Shown piece by piece: positions 9,862 through 18,945 of a stretch of DNA of 56,612 nucleotides. Position 1 is the stretch's first letter, and each line of letters begins with the position of its first letter. A program made the position numbers and the translations under genes. The stretch comes from an uncultured Nocardioidaceae bacterium (GTDB lineage: Bacteria > Actinomycetota > Actinomycetes > Propionibacteriales > Nocardioidaceae). The notes below the pieces were generated by a model. It was not told where the DNA came from. It was given only the letters and a program-made list of their open reading frames with translations, and ran no database searches. Where the stretch lies: assembly GCA_902805855.1 (NCBI GenBank), contig CADCUJ010000112.1:1-56612 (forward strand). The letters are read 5' to 3'.

Positions 9862-10576
9862 CCCGGGCGCGAGTCGATGTCGATCTGGCCGCCGTGCCGC
9901 TCGACGACCACTCGGCGGGCGATGTCTAGACCCAACCCGGTGCCCCTGCCCACATCCTTGGTCGTGTAGAACGCCTCGAAGGCGCGGGCGACCACCTCCG
10001 GTGACATCCCGGTGCCGGAGTCGCCGATCTCGACCACGACGTCTTCCCGTCGGTGCGCGTGGTCACCTCAAGAGTGCCCGTGCCGTCCATCGCGTCGACC
10101 GCGTTGTCGATCAGGTTGGTCCACACCTGGTTCAGCTCGCCCGGGTACGCCTCGATCTGGGGTACGTCGGCGTCGTAGTGCCGCACGACGGTGACGCCCT
10201 CCCGGAGCTTGTGGCCCAACACGACCAGCGTGCTCTCGAGGCCCTCGGTCACGTCGATGCGCTGCAGGGAGGCGCGGTCGACCTGCGAGTAGGACCTGAC
10301 CGCGGCGACCAGCTCGGAGATGCGCCGGGTGGACTCCTGGACCTCGCTGAGCAGCGACGCCACCGAGATCGTGCTCGCCACCCACTCCAGGGTCGGCGCC
10401 AGAGCACCGTCGAACAGCACCGCACGCACGGGCCCTCGGGTCTCGACGCGGTAGTCGGTGCCGTACTGACGGCCGAGGTCGCGGCCGATGGCGGCAGATA
10501 CCTGCGGGTCGTCGTCGACCGTCAGGATGGTCGGTCTCCCATGACATCCGCCCTCGGTCGGCTGGCTTCGCAGCAT
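9862..10576 (-). pseudogene. Decayed response-regulator / histidine kinase fusion remnant
   Basis: Reading leftward from an ATG at 10576, the product begins with PTILTVDDDPQVSAAIGRDLG, the first strand and helix of a receiver domain. It then jumps to the C-terminal half of a sensor kinase: SLLSEVQESTRRISELV, then ELNQVWTNLIDNAVDAMDG (the N box). The receiver core, any reductase domain and the kinase H box are missing. Around 10040-10050 the reading frame shifts; the G boxes continue in another frame as VVVEIGDSGTGMSP and GTGLGLDIARRVVVERHGG, consistent with loss of one base. The end is cut at about 9862, beside the rpe stop. In relatives a receiver-thioredoxin reductase gene is followed by such a kinase gene, so one large internal deletion would explain the fusion. 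Confidence 0.8.
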
Positions 10577-10640
10577 GGTGGGGATGGTGGACGCTGCCCA
10601 CCAATATGGCAGGCTGGTGCCGAGGAGTAAGAGCTCGCGT

Positions 10641-10706
10641 GCTCTGGGGTCGATGTAATTCCGAGCCGGCGGTGATGGCCCCGGAGTCCGCGCAGGACGA
10701 GAGGGC
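10641..10706 (+). promoter_or_regulatory. FMN riboswitch (RFN element), apparently truncated
   Basis: Just upstream of ribD the sequence GGGGTCGATGTAATTCC followed by GAGCCGGCGGT closely matches the first conserved module of the FMN riboswitch. AGTCCGCGC and GGACGAGAGGGCAGC resemble its later conserved blocks. GCTCT at 10641 can pair with AGAG at 10700 to close a P1-like stem. The second module (GGTGAAATTCC ... CCGACGGT) is absent and the element is about 66 bases instead of over 110. The AGAGGG at its 3' end also serves as the ribosome binding region of ribD. Homology is clear; function of so short an aptamer is doubtful. Confidence 0.7.
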
Positions 10707-10713
10707 AGCTGAC

Positions 10714-11754
10714 ATGGCACCCGCCGGCAGTGCCGAGCTGGCTGCGATGCGTCGTGCCCTCGAGCTGGCGCGGTCGCCAGGCGTCCCCACTGGCCCGAAC
10801 CCGCGGGTGGGCTGCGTGCTGCTCGGCGACGACGGCGGGACCCTTGGCGAGGGCTTCCACCGCGGCGCCGGTACGCCGCACGCTGAGGTGGACGCGTTGA
10901 GGGGAGCCGGTGACCGAGCCCGTGGGGCGACCGCTGTGGTGACCCTGGAACCGTGCAGCCACACCGGCCGCACAGGCCCGTGCACCGAGGCGCTCATCGA
11001 GGCCGGGGTGCGGCGGGTCTGCTACGCGCAGGCCGATCCGAACCCCGTCGCAGCCGGAGGTGCGGCGGCGTTGGCAGCAGCCGGCGTGGACGTCGAGGGC
11101 GGTCTGCTGGAGGAGCGGGCACACGCGGTCAACCGAACGTGGTCGTTCGCCATGCGGCACGGCCGGCCGTTCGTGACCTGGAAGCTCGCGAGCACGCTGG
11201 ACGGTCGGATCGCGGCAGCCGACGGCAGCAGCCGGTGGATCACGTCCCGAGCCGCGCGCGACGACGCGCACCGACTCCGCGCCGAGTGCGACGTGATCCT
11301 GGTCGGCACCGGGACGGTCCTGGTCGACGACCCGCAGCTCACCGTCCGCGGATCGGACGGCGAGCCCACCGCGATGCAGCCACTGCGGGCGGTGATGGGG
11401 CACCGCCCGATCCCTGGGAGCCACCGAGTCCTCGACGACGCAGCGGAGACCACGGTGCTCGCCACCCACGACCCGACCGCGGCGCTGCAGGAGCTCTACC
11501 GGCACGACCGGCAGCACGTCCTGCTGGAGGGCGGCGCCACCCTGGCCGCCGCGTTCCTGACCGCCGGCCTGGTCGACGAGGTCGTCGCCTACGTCGCGCC
11601 GGCCCTTCTCGGCACGGGTACCCCGTCCGTCGGCGAGCTGGGCATCGAGACGATCGCCGACATGGTGCGCTTCGCCATCGGCGACGTGAGCACGATCGGC
11701 CAGGGGTCCGAAGCCTGCGTCCGGATCACGATGAGCCCGAAAGGCGGCGGTTGA
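10714..11754 (+). CDS. ribD: Bifunctional riboflavin deaminase/reductase RibD
   Basis: The 346-residue enzyme carries out the deamination and reduction steps that convert the GTP cyclohydrolase II product to the ribityl-uracil intermediate. The N-terminal deaminase zinc site is intact: HAEVDAL, then LEPCSHTGRTGPC. The C-terminal reductase domain begins near TWKLASTLDGRIAAADGSS and contains ILVGTGTVLVDDPQLTVR and LLEGGATLAAAFL. ATG 10714 is the first start that gives a normal N-terminus (AELAAMRRALELA); earlier starts would translate the riboswitch. First gene of the operon ribD-ribE-pnuC-ribBA-ribH. Confidence 0.96.
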   Translation: MAPAGSAELAAMRRALELARSPGVPTGPNPRVGCVLLGDDGGTLGEGFHRGAGTPHAEVDALRGAGDRARGATAVVTLEPCSHTGRTGPCTEALIEAGVRRVCYAQADPNPVAAGGAAALAAAGVDVEGGLLEERAHAVNRTWSFAMRHGRPFVTWKLASTLDGRIAAADGSSRWITSRAARDDAHRLRAECDVILVGTGTVLVDDPQLTVRGSDGEPTAMQPLRAVMGHRPIPGSHRVLDDAAETTVLATHDPTAALQELYRHDRQHVLLEGGATLAAAFLTAGLVDEVVAYVAPALLGTGTPSVGELGIETIADMVRFAIGDVSTIGQGSEACVRITMSPKGGG

Positions 11755-11755
11755 G

Positions 11756-12367
11756 ATGTTCACCGGGATCATCGAGGAGCTCGGCTTCGTGGAGGGGGTC
11801 GAGGACCAGGGCGACGCCGTACGTCTGATCGTCCGCGCACCGCACGTCCTCACCGACGCCGGCCTGGGTGACTCGATCGCGGTCAACGGCTGCTGCCTCA
11901 CTGTCGCAGAGCGCGAGCTCGACACGTTCACCGCCGACGTCATGCGAGAGACGCTGGACAAGACTTCGCTCGGTGCGCTCGAGCCCGGCTCGAAGGTGAA
12001 CCTCGAACGAGCCGTGACCGCCGGCACCCGGCTCGGCGGCCACATCGTCCAAGGCCACGTCGACGCTCGCGGCACAATCCGCACCCGCACGCCGGCCGAG
12101 CACTGGGAGCTGGTCGACATCGAGCTGCCGCCCGAGCTGGCGCGGTACCTGGTGCCCAAGGGCTCGGTCACGGTCGACGGGATCAGCCTCACCGTGGTCG
12201 ACGTGGAATCAAACAGCTTCACCGTCTCGTTGATCCCGGAGACACTCGCGCGGACCACACTTGGCTCCAAGGAGCCCGGTGATCCGGTCAACCTCGAGGT
12301 GGACGTGATCGCGAAGTACGTCGAGCGTCTGCTCGGCGCGCGCCCGGACGGCAGGGAGAACGACTGA
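11756..12367 (+). CDS. ribE: Riboflavin synthase alpha subunit
   Basis: The 203-residue protein makes riboflavin by dismutation of two 6,7-dimethyl-8-ribityllumazine molecules. Two tandem lumazine-binding barrels are visible: MFTGIIEELGFVEGVE begins the first, and GGHIVQGHVDARGTI with TVDGISLTVVDV marks the second. Length and motifs are normal. It starts one base after the ribD stop and ends immediately before the ATG of the pnuC-like gene. Confidence 0.97.
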   Translation: MFTGIIEELGFVEGVEDQGDAVRLIVRAPHVLTDAGLGDSIAVNGCCLTVAERELDTFTADVMRETLDKTSLGALEPGSKVNLERAVTAGTRLGGHIVQGHVDARGTIRTRTPAEHWELVDIELPPELARYLVPKGSVTVDGISLTVVDVESNSFTVSLIPETLARTTLGSKEPGDPVNLEVDVIAKYVERLLGARPDGREND

Positions 12368-13057
12368 ATGGACTTCTTGAACTGGTTGCTCGAAGGCACC
12401 ATCCCCGTGGGCGACGGCGTGCTGCGCGTCCCGGAGGTGCTCGGCAACGTCTTCGGCCTGGCCAGCGCGATCTTGGGCATGCGCCGCAAGGTATGGGCCT
12501 GGCCGGTCGGGCTGCTCGGGAACGTCTTGCTGTTCATGGTCTTCGCCGGCAACGAGGTGCTGCGCCCGGACACCGAGCCGCTGTGGGGACAGGCCGGTCG
12601 GCAGATCTTCTTCGCCGCGGTGAGTGTCTACGGGTGGTGGCGGTGGAGCCGGGCCCGACGGCTCGGCGGCGCGGCCGACGGCGGAGCGATCACGCCCCGG
12701 TGGGCGGGCCGCACCAACCTGCTCCTGCTCGTGGTGGGCGCCGCCGCACTGTACGTCGTGACCTACCAGGTGCTGCTCCGGATCGGCTCGTACGGGCCGC
12801 CGACCGAGGCCTGGATTCTCACCGGCTCCATTCTCGCCACCTACGGCATGGCCCGAGGGTGGGTGGAGTTCTGGCTGATCTGGATCCTGGTCGACGTCGT
12901 GGGTGTCACCACCTTGGTCCAGGCCGGCTTCTACCCGACCGCGGCGATGTACCTGCTCTACGGCGCCTTCTGCGTCTGGGGATTCCTGACCTGGCTGAAG
13001 GTGCAACGTGAGCTGGCCGCGGTCGCGCCGGACGGCCGCGAGAGCGTGACCCGGTGA
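12368..13057 (+). CDS. PnuC-family vitamin transporter in the riboflavin operon
   Basis: This 229-residue integral membrane protein has about six or seven hydrophobic segments and the PnuC-family signature VSVYGWWRW. Classical PnuC proteins carry nicotinamide riboside, but the same family contains PnuX of Corynebacterium, a riboflavin permease regulated with flavin genes. Position inside the rib operon, with zero gap to ribE and a GTGA overlap with ribBA, makes a flavin-related substrate more likely than a nicotinamide one. The substrate is inferred from context only. Confidence 0.85.
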   Translation: MDFLNWLLEGTIPVGDGVLRVPEVLGNVFGLASAILGMRRKVWAWPVGLLGNVLLFMVFAGNEVLRPDTEPLWGQAGRQIFFAAVSVYGWWRWSRARRLGGAADGGAITPRWAGRTNLLLLVVGAAALYVVTYQVLLRIGSYGPPTEAWILTGSILATYGMARGWVEFWLIWILVDVVGVTTLVQAGFYPTAAMYLLYGAFCVWGFLTWLKVQRELAAVAPDGRESVTR

Positions 13058-14292
13058 CCGCTGCGCCCGGAGTGAGGCTCGACACCGTCCAGGAAGCGAT
13101 CGACGACATCGCGGCCGGCAAGGCGGTGGTCGTGGTCGACGACGAGAACCGGGAGAACGAGGGCGACCTGGTGTTCGCCGGCAGCAGGGCCACACCAGCG
13201 CTGATGGCGTTCACGATCCGCTACTCCTCGGGCGTGATCTGCGCTCCGGTCGCCTCGGAGATCCTCGACCGGCTGGCGATCCCGTTGATGACCCCGCACA
13301 ACCGGGAGCGGTTGCGCACCGCCTACACCGTCTCCGTGGACGCCCGAGACGGAGTCAGCACCGGGATCTCGGCTGCGGACCGGGCGCACACGGTGCGGGT
13401 GCTCGTCGACTCGGCGACCGAGCCGTTCGAGATCGTCCAACCGGGCCACGTCTTCCCGCTCCGCTACCGCGAGGGCGGAGTGCTGGTGCGCCCCGGACAC
13501 ACCGAGGCAGCCGTCGACCTGGCCCGGCTCGCCGGGCTCACGCCGGCCGGCGTGGTGGCGGAGATCGTCAACGACGACGGCACGATGAAGCGCGGCCAAC
13601 AGCTGCGTGACTTCGCCGACGAGCACGGGCTGGTGATGATCTCGATCGAGGCGTTGATCCACCACCGCCGCCGACACGAGAACCATGTGCAGCGAGTCGC
13701 CGAGACCCGGCTGCCGACGGCACTGGGCGACTTCACCGCCTTCGGCTACCGGATCACGATCGACGGGTCCGAGCACATGGCGCTGGTGCACGGCGACGTA
13801 CGCACCGACCCGGATGCCGTGCTCACCCGGGTGCACTCGGAGTGCCTGTCCGGTGACGTGTTCGGCTCACGTCGGTGCGACTGCGGGCCACAGCTCGACG
13901 AGGCGTTGCAGCGCATCGTCGAGGAGGGCAGGGGAGTGGTGGTCTACCTGCGCGGTCACGAAGGTCGCGGCATCGGGCTGCTCGCCAAGCTGCAGGCCTA
14001 CCAGCTGCAAGACGGCGGGCGAGACACCGTCGACGCGAACCTCGATCTCGGTCTGCCTGCTGACGCGCGCCACTACGGGGCAGCCACGCAGATCCTGCAC
14101 GACCTCGGTGTCCGGTCGGTTCGGCTGTTGACCAACAACCCCGCGAAGACGACCAGCCTCGAGGAGTACGGCGTCCCGGTCACCGACCGGGTGGCGTTGA
14201 CCCCGCGGCCCAACGACCACAACCTGAGCTACCTGTTGGCCAAGCGCGACCGGATGGGCCACGACCTACCGGATCTGGAGCGCGCCCCGTGA
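13054..14292 (+). CDS. ribBA: Bifunctional DHBP synthase / GTP cyclohydrolase II
   Basis: The 412-residue fusion supplies both precursors of riboflavin. The N-terminal half (about residues 8-205) is 3,4-dihydroxy-2-butanone-4-phosphate synthase, with [15 protein letters not shown] and [13 protein letters not shown]. The C-terminal half is GTP cyclohydrolase II, with the zinc cysteines in [18 protein letters not shown] and the catalytic stretch [10 protein letters not shown]. The GTG start overlaps the stop of the pnuC-like gene, and its own stop overlaps the GTG of ribH, so translation is coupled throughout. Confidence 0.97.
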   Translation: MTAAPGVRLDTVQEAIDDIAAGKAVVVVDDENRENEGDLVFAGSRATPALMAFTIRYSSGVICAPVASEILDRLAIPLMTPHNRERLRTAYTVSVDARDGVSTGISAADRAHTVRVLVDSATEPFEIVQPGHVFPLRYREGGVLVRPGHTEAAVDLARLAGLTPAGVVAEIVNDDGTMKRGQQLRDFADEHGLVMISIEALIHHRRRHENHVQRVAETRLPTALGDFTAFGYRITIDGSEHMALVHGDVRTDPDAVLTRVHSECLSGDVFGSRRCDCGPQLDEALQRIVEEGRGVVVYLRGHEGRGIGLLAKLQAYQLQDGGRDTVDANLDLGLPADARHYGAATQILHDLGVRSVRLLTNNPAKTTSLEEYGVPVTDRVALTPRPNDHNLSYLLAKRDRMGHDLPDLERAP

Positions 14293-14768
14293 GCCGCGGA
14301 GGGTCGCCGGGCATCGAGCCGGTCGACGGCAGTGGCCTGCGGGTGGCGGTGGTGGCGGCGTCGTGGCACCAGCAGGTGATGGACGGTCTGCTCGCCGGTG
14401 CGCTCCGGGCGCTGGCGGAGGCACAGGTACCCGAGCCAGCGGTGGTACGTGTGCCGGGCTCGTTCGAGCTCCCGGTGGTGGCAGCGGCGCTGGCCGACCA
14501 GGGGTACGACGCGATCGTGGCCCTCGGCGTGGTGATCCGTGGCGGGACACCGCACTTCGACTACGTCTGCTCGGCCGCGACCGACGGCCTGAGCCGGGCC
14601 GCGCTGGACAGCGGAGTCCCGGTCGGGTTCGGCCTGCTCACCTGTGACACCGAGGAACAGGCGCTGGACCGCGCCGGGCTGCCGGACTCCTCGGAGGACA
14701 AGGGCGCGGATGCCGCGAACGCGGCGATCCTCACCGCGTCCACGCTGCGTCGTGTCCGCCGCTCATAG
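14289..14768 (+). CDS. ribH: 6,7-dimethyl-8-ribityllumazine synthase
   Basis: The 159-residue enzyme condenses the ribityl-uracil and the four-carbon phosphate to lumazine. Key segments are the substrate loop [23 protein letters not shown] with the catalytic histidine, and a C-terminal GADAANAAI. In place of the common GxKAGNKG helix it has [13 protein letters not shown], a normal actinobacterial variant. The GTG start overlaps the ribBA stop by four bases. It ends the rib operon and faces the RTX-like gene with a 20-base gap. Confidence 0.96.
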   Translation: MSRGGSPGIEPVDGSGLRVAVVAASWHQQVMDGLLAGALRALAEAQVPEPAVVRVPGSFELPVVAAALADQGYDAIVALGVVIRGGTPHFDYVCSAATDGLSRAALDSGVPVGFGLLTCDTEEQALDRAGLPDSSEDKGADAANAAILTASTLRRVRRS

Positions 14769-14788
14769 TTTCCGGAACGCGGTCGGGC

Positions 14789-15400
14789 TCAGTCCTCGGC
14801 GCCGACCTGTTCGCAATCGACCAGCCTGTCTCGGGTGTCAACTTGTCCGGTGTAGTAGAAGACCTCGTCGAACCCGGGTCCGCACCGGATGACGTCGCGC
14901 TCGTCGTCCGAGTTGTGGATCTCGACCAGGTCGTTCCCGCGGCCCGCTGCGACCCACTCGGGGCCGTGACCGGCTCCGACCCGCTGCTCCAGAGAGATCT
15001 GGTCCGGGCCGCCTCGCCCATAGACGGTGTCGTCCCCGGCCGAGATGACGGAGTCCGCGCCGGGACCGCCGATGAGCGTGTTGCTCCCGCCGCCGTAGCC
15101 CATCACGTCGGCACCGGGACCGCCCAGCACGGTGTTGTTGCCGCCACCGACGTTGGCCTCGTCGTTGCCCAGGCCGAGGTCCAGCATGTCGTTGCCCGGT
15201 CCGCCGGAGACGTCATCGGACCCTTCCAGCGAACGAACACGGTCGTTCCCACCGAGTGCGTCGATCGTATCGGCCTCAGGAGTACCCACCAGGGAGTCTG
15301 CGGCGGGCGTCCCGACGATCTGCGCGGCGTAGGCCGGCAACGCCAACGCGCTGCAAACTCCGAGCACGGCGGCAGCAACCGCAATCGTTCGTGTTCTCAC
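14789..15400 (-). CDS. Secreted calcium-binding RTX-like repeat protein
   Basis: The 203-residue product begins with a signal peptide (MRTRTIAVAAAVLGVCSALALP, cleavage probably after PAYA). It then has glycine-aspartate-rich nonapeptides of the hemolysin calcium-binding type, such as GGNDRVRSL, GGPGNDMLDLGLGNDE and GGPGADVMGYGGG. These form a calcium-stabilised beta roll in known proteins. No catalytic domain is present. The C-terminal stretch (VIRCGPGFDEV, RLVDCEQVG) has a cysteine pair also common in secreted actinobacterial relatives. GTG 15400 follows AGGAGGGACT, an excellent ribosome binding site. Confidence 0.85.
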   Translation of the reverse strand: MRTRTIAVAAAVLGVCSALALPAYAAQIVGTPAADSLVGTPEADTIDALGGNDRVRSLEGSDDVSGGPGNDMLDLGLGNDEANVGGGNNTVLGGPGADVMGYGGGSNTLIGGPGADSVISAGDDTVYGRGGPDQISLEQRVGAGHGPEWVAAGRGNDLVEIHNSDDERDVIRCGPGFDEVFYYTGQVDTRDRLVDCEQVGAED

Positions 15401-15541
15401 AGTCCCTCCTCGAGCCACCCCGTCCCCCTCCACCGTCCTCCTGGTTGGCAGCTGCGTCCATGGCCCGTCCGGGTCACTGCCGGCACCCGGGGGCCGGCAA
15501 CGGGGGGTGGGCCGAACAGTCCCGCGCCGTAGGCTTTGCAC

Positions 15542-15805
15542 GTGAAGACGTTCGAGCAGCTCTGGGAGGAACTGACCGAGAAGGCGCAGACTCGGCCGGA
15601 CGGTTCAGGCACCGTTCGAGCGCTCGACGACGGGGTGCACGCGATCGGGAAGAAGCTGGTCGAGGAGGCTGCCGAAGCTTGGATGGCGGCCGAGCACGAA
15701 GGGCCCGAGCGAGCAGCCGAGGAGATCAGCCAGCTGCTCTACCACGCTCAGGTGCTGATGCTGGCTACCGGTCTCAGCCTTGACGACGTCTACGCGAAGC
15801 TCTGA
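15542..15805 (+). CDS. hisE: Phosphoribosyl-ATP pyrophosphatase
   Basis: The 87-residue protein catalyses the second step of histidine synthesis. It matches actinobacterial HisE from the first residue ([14 protein letters not shown]) and carries the [20 protein letters not shown] helix with the metal-binding glutamates. GTG 15542 is chosen over TTG 15536. A TAGGCT hexamer at 15530-15535 ends six bases before the GTG, so the mRNA is probably leaderless. hisG follows ten bases after the stop. Confidence 0.95.
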   Translation: MKTFEQLWEELTEKAQTRPDGSGTVRALDDGVHAIGKKLVEEAAEAWMAAEHEGPERAAEEISQLLYHAQVLMLATGLSLDDVYAKL

Positions 15806-15815
15806 GGAGGCAGCC

Positions 15816-16661
15816 ATGCTGCGGATCGCGATCCCGAACAAGGGCTCCCTGTCGACGTCGGCGGCGGAGATCCTGCGCGAGGCCGGCTACAACCAGCGCG
15901 GCGACGCCAGGCAGCTCACCTTGACCGACCCGGACAACGACACCGAGTTCTTCTACCTGCGTCCCCGCGACATAGCGCTGTACGTCGGCGAAGGCACTCT
16001 CGATGTCGGCATCACCGGTCGCGACCTGCTGCTCGACTCGGGCGCGAAGGCAGAGGAGGTGCTCGGGCTGGGCTTCGGCGCCTCACGCTTCCGGTTCGCG
16101 GCACCTCCCGGAACCGTCGCGGCGATCGGCGACCTAGCCGGCAAGCGGATCGCCACGTCGTACGACGGCGTGGTGCGCCGCTACCTCGAGGAGCGCGGTG
16201 TGGAGGCGACGGTGACCCGGCTCGACGGCGCCGTCGAGACCAGCGTGCAGCTCGGCGTGGCCGATGTGATCGCCGATGTCGTGGAGACCGGCAGCACGCT
16301 GCGTCAAGCGGGGCTGGAGGTCGTCTGCGACCCGATCCTGGACTCCGAGGCGGTGCTGATCACCCGAGCCGGGGTGGCCGTTCCGGCCGGCTTCGAGACC
16401 TTCCAGCGCAGGCTGCAGGGTGTGCTGGTGGCCCGCGCCTACGTGATGATGGACTACGACATCCCCACCGAGCGGGTCGAGGAGGCCGTCGCCCTGACTC
16501 CCGGCATCGAGAGCCCGACGGTCTCGCCGTTGCACCGGCAAGGGTGGGTCGCCGTCCGCGTGATGGTGCCGCGCACCGGCGCTCAGCGCCTGATGGACGC
16601 GCTGTGGCAGATCGGCGCGCGGGGGATCCTGGTCACGGACATCCATGCCTGCCGACTCTGA
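15816..16661 (+). CDS. hisG: ATP phosphoribosyltransferase (long form)
   Basis: The 281-residue enzyme performs the first and regulated step of histidine synthesis. [15 protein letters not shown] opens the protein, [14 protein letters not shown] is the substrate-binding segment, and [19 protein letters not shown] contains the PRPP-binding loop. The C-terminal ACT-like domain, about residues 210-281, indicates the hexameric, histidine-inhibited long form that needs no HisZ. ATG 15816 sits five bases after AGGAGG. Confidence 0.96.
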   Translation: MLRIAIPNKGSLSTSAAEILREAGYNQRGDARQLTLTDPDNDTEFFYLRPRDIALYVGEGTLDVGITGRDLLLDSGAKAEEVLGLGFGASRFRFAAPPGTVAAIGDLAGKRIATSYDGVVRRYLEERGVEATVTRLDGAVETSVQLGVADVIADVVETGSTLRQAGLEVVCDPILDSEAVLITRAGVAVPAGFETFQRRLQGVLVARAYVMMDYDIPTERVEEAVALTPGIESPTVSPLHRQGWVAVRVMVPRTGAQRLMDALWQIGARGILVTDIHACRL

Positions 16662-17118
16662 GTCGGCCGTACCCGACTTGCCCTGGACCGTCCGGCCCCT
16701 CGGCGTCCGCGTCGCCGTCTACGTGCTCGGTGCTCTGCTCTACGGGACGACGCTGGTGATCTGGTTCGCCTTCAGCCCGGAGGTACGCGCGCAGTTCACG
16801 TTCTTCCAGCTGGCGACGGTCGCGGCGTTCGGCATCACCGCCGGTGTGGTGGGTTCCGCACTGGCCCGCAGCCGGGTGGAGGCGCGACAGGTCGGCGTCA
16901 CGGTCGTCAACGGCTACAAGACCCGGCGGTACGAGTGGAACGAGATCTTGGCGGTGCACCTGCCCCAGGGCAGCCCGTGGGCCACGCTCGACCTCAGCGA
17001 CGGTACGTCGGTTCCCGCGATGGGCATCCAGGGGTCCGACGGCCGGCGGGCGGTCGAGTCCGTACGACGGATCCGGGCGGTGTTGAGCGAGCAGAGCCGG
17101 ACCGAGCGCAACGACTGA
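16645..17118 (+). CDS. PH-domain membrane protein
   Basis: The 157-residue protein has two N-terminal transmembrane segments ([21 protein letters not shown] and [18 protein letters not shown]). A cytoplasmic bacterial PH-like domain (PF10756 type) follows from about residue 75, with [24 protein letters not shown]. Homologs follow hisG in many actinobacteria; their function is unknown. The ATG at 16645 overlaps the hisG end by 17 bases, so it belongs to the hisEG operon. Confidence 0.85.
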   Translation: MPADSESAVPDLPWTVRPLGVRVAVYVLGALLYGTTLVIWFAFSPEVRAQFTFFQLATVAAFGITAGVVGSALARSRVEARQVGVTVVNGYKTRRYEWNEILAVHLPQGSPWATLDLSDGTSVPAMGIQGSDGRRAVESVRRIRAVLSEQSRTERND

Positions 17119-17124
17119 AGCGGG

Positions 17125-18780
17125 TCAGCCTTCCGGGATCGCCGACGTGCCGTCGGCGAGCCGGTACTCGTGCTCGTTGACCAAGTAGACCACCCGACCG
17201 GTCTCGGCCTCGGTCGTGCCCGGGTCGACCAGGATGGTGACTTCAGTGCCGACCAGACCGTCGAGCTCGCCCTGGTTGTCCTCCACCGCGGCGTCGGCGT
17301 CGAAGTCAGCAACCGCTGGAGCGATCAGCCACTCCTGGCTCTCCGGGTCTGCGAGGTCGCCGAGGAACAGCGGGTTGCCGTCCAGGCAGAAACCGGCGTC
17401 ACAGGCCTCCCAGAGACCGGTCTCCACCAGCGGCTCGAACGGATAGGGCTCCGGCTCTGGCTCGGGCTCCGGCTCAGGTTCCGGCTTCGGCTTCGGTGTC
17501 GAGTCGGGGTCCTTGGGAGGGTCCGGCTTGTCGGTCGGGTTGTCGGTCGGGTTGTCCGTCGGCTTGTCGGCCGGCTTGTCGGCCGGCTTGTCCGTCGGCT
17601 TGCTCGCCGGGTCGCGGTCGGCCGGCTTGTCGGCCGGCTTGTCGGCCGGCTTGCTCGCCGGGTCGCGGTCCGCTGGCTTGTCGGCCGGTCCGCGCTCCGG
17701 TGCCCGCGCTGGCTCGGGTGCACGCACCGCATCCGCTCCCAGGTCCGCGTCGCGATCACGACTTGGCTCCGACGACGGCCTGGGGCTCGGGTCTCGGGGG
17801 GCCGGGGAGATGCCGCGGGTCTCGCCGCCGCTCTTCTCGGCACTGCGGCTCGCCGATGCGGCGTTCCGGGCGACGCGCTGCTCCAAGGCCGCCGGGAGGT
17901 CCGCAACCTGCTGCCGCGCAGGCGCGCGCCGCTGGGAGACGGTGAACTCACCGGTGCGGTAGCTGCGCTCGTAGGCCATCACCAGCGCCACGTAGTCCGT
18001 GGAGTGGTTGTAGCGATGCAGCGCCTCGCGCATGCCTGCGGGGGAGTCGACTCCCGAGCTGCCGGCACACAGGTACACCGCCGCCGCGAGGGCGGCGTCG
18101 TCGATGTCGTTGGGCGAGCGGGTGCCGTCTCCGTCCCCGTCGACGCCGACCGCGGCCCAGGTGGTGGGGATGAACTGCATCGGGCCGACTGCGCGGTCCC
18201 ACCGGGTGTCCTGGTCGAAACGGCCGCCGTCGGAGTCCCTGATGGCGGCCACCGGGCCGACGCCGTTCAGCGGCAGGCCGATGATCAGCGGTCGGGACAC
18301 ACCGTCGGTCCCGAGCCGCGCGCCGGAGTACCGCCCGTGGTCGGACTCCACCCGGCCGATGCCGGCCAGCAGCGTCCAGCCGAGCCGGCAGGTCGGTGCC
18401 ACGTCACCGAGGATCCGAGCGCTGCGCTTGTAGGCGCGCACCGCCGCCTGTGGGATGTCGTGCTCGCCGAGCTGGCTGGCGCTGACCGTGCGGACGCCCT
18501 TGGGGGAGCGGACCCGCAGCGTGTTCGGCGTGCCCCGCTGCCCGGGCAGACGAGCCCGGTCCGTTGACCGCTCAGCCGGGTCGGCCACGCCGGCGAGCGT
18601 GGACGCCCGAGGCTCGGCGGGCTGCGGTGGGAAGGCGATCACCGACGAAGGCGAGCCGGACTGCATCGAGATGCGGAGCGGCGCCTCCCCGGCCGACCAG
18701 GCACTGGTCAGAACGGTGGTGTTCAGGGCAAGCGGCAAGGCCGCCAGAGCCAAGGCGCAGCCGTTCAGCTTGATGCCCAC
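17125..18780 (-). CDS. Secreted lytic transglycosylase with low-complexity repeat region
   Basis: The 551-residue protein starts with a signal peptide (GIKLNGCALALAALPLALNTT). An MltB-type lytic transglycosylase domain (SLT_2) follows at about residues 110-290. Its catalytic glutamate is probably Glu145 in GRVESDHGRYSG, and GPMQFIPTTWAAVGVDGDGDG is typical of the family. Residues about 354-450 are low complexity, built of DKPA/DKPT units, then EPEPEP. The C-terminal 100 residues (CDAGFCLDGNPLFLGDLADP onward) are unassigned. The enzyme would cleave peptidoglycan outside the membrane; the repeat may span the wall. GTG 18780 follows GGGGAAG; longer starts lack the signal peptide at the N-terminus. 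Confidence 0.88.
   Translation of the reverse strand: MGIKLNGCALALAALPLALNTTVLTSAWSAGEAPLRISMQSGSPSSVIAFPPQPAEPRASTLAGVADPAERSTDRARLPGQRGTPNTLRVRSPKGVRTVSASQLGEHDIPQAAVRAYKRSARILGDVAPTCRLGWTLLAGIGRVESDHGRYSGARLGTDGVSRPLIIGLPLNGVGPVAAIRDSDGGRFDQDTRWDRAVGPMQFIPTTWAAVGVDGDGDGTRSPNDIDDAALAAAVYLCAGSSGVDSPAGMREALHRYNHSTDYVALVMAYERSYRTGEFTVSQRRAPARQQVADLPAALEQRVARNAASASRSAEKSGGETRGISPAPRDPSPRPSSEPSRDRDADLGADAVRAPEPARAPERGPADKPADRDPASKPADKPADKPADRDPASKPTDKPADKPADKPTDNPTDNPTDKPDPPKDPDSTPKPKPEPEPEPEPEPEPYPFEPLVETGLWEACDAGFCLDGNPLFLGDLADPESQEWLIAPAVADFDADAAVEDNQGELDGLVGTEVTILVDPGTTEAETGRVVYLVNEHEYRLADGTSAIPEG
17440..17720. repeat. In-frame 12-base tandem repeats inside the transglycosylase gene
   Basis: The plus strand shows repeated GTCGGCCGGCTT units with variants, and a longer block containing TTGCTCGCCGGGTCGCGGTC occurs twice. 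On the coding strand these encode repeated DKPA and DRDPASKP segments, then an EPEPEP run. All units are multiples of three bases, so copy number changes would keep the frame. Confidence 0.9.
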
Positions 18781-18945
18781 AGTTGTCTTCCCCGATACGT
18801 CGCGAACTCCCGGAGCTCGTGCCTCGACCCTACGCCGCGGGAGGTGCTCCCAGGTAGCCGGCTGGGCGAAAATCAAACGGCTCGCGTCGGATCAGACATG
18901 GGCTGACCGCCAAGGAGGCCCCGTGCCTCACACCCGCCCCGTCAG

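Noticed and set aside
10606-10713. N-terminal extension of RibD from GTG/TTG codons upstream of 10714
   Set aside because: The extension would translate the FMN riboswitch and has no similarity to RibD.
17440-17720. CRISPR-like repeat array
   Set aside because: The repeats are short, contiguous and in frame, with no unique spacers, and encode a proline-rich linker.
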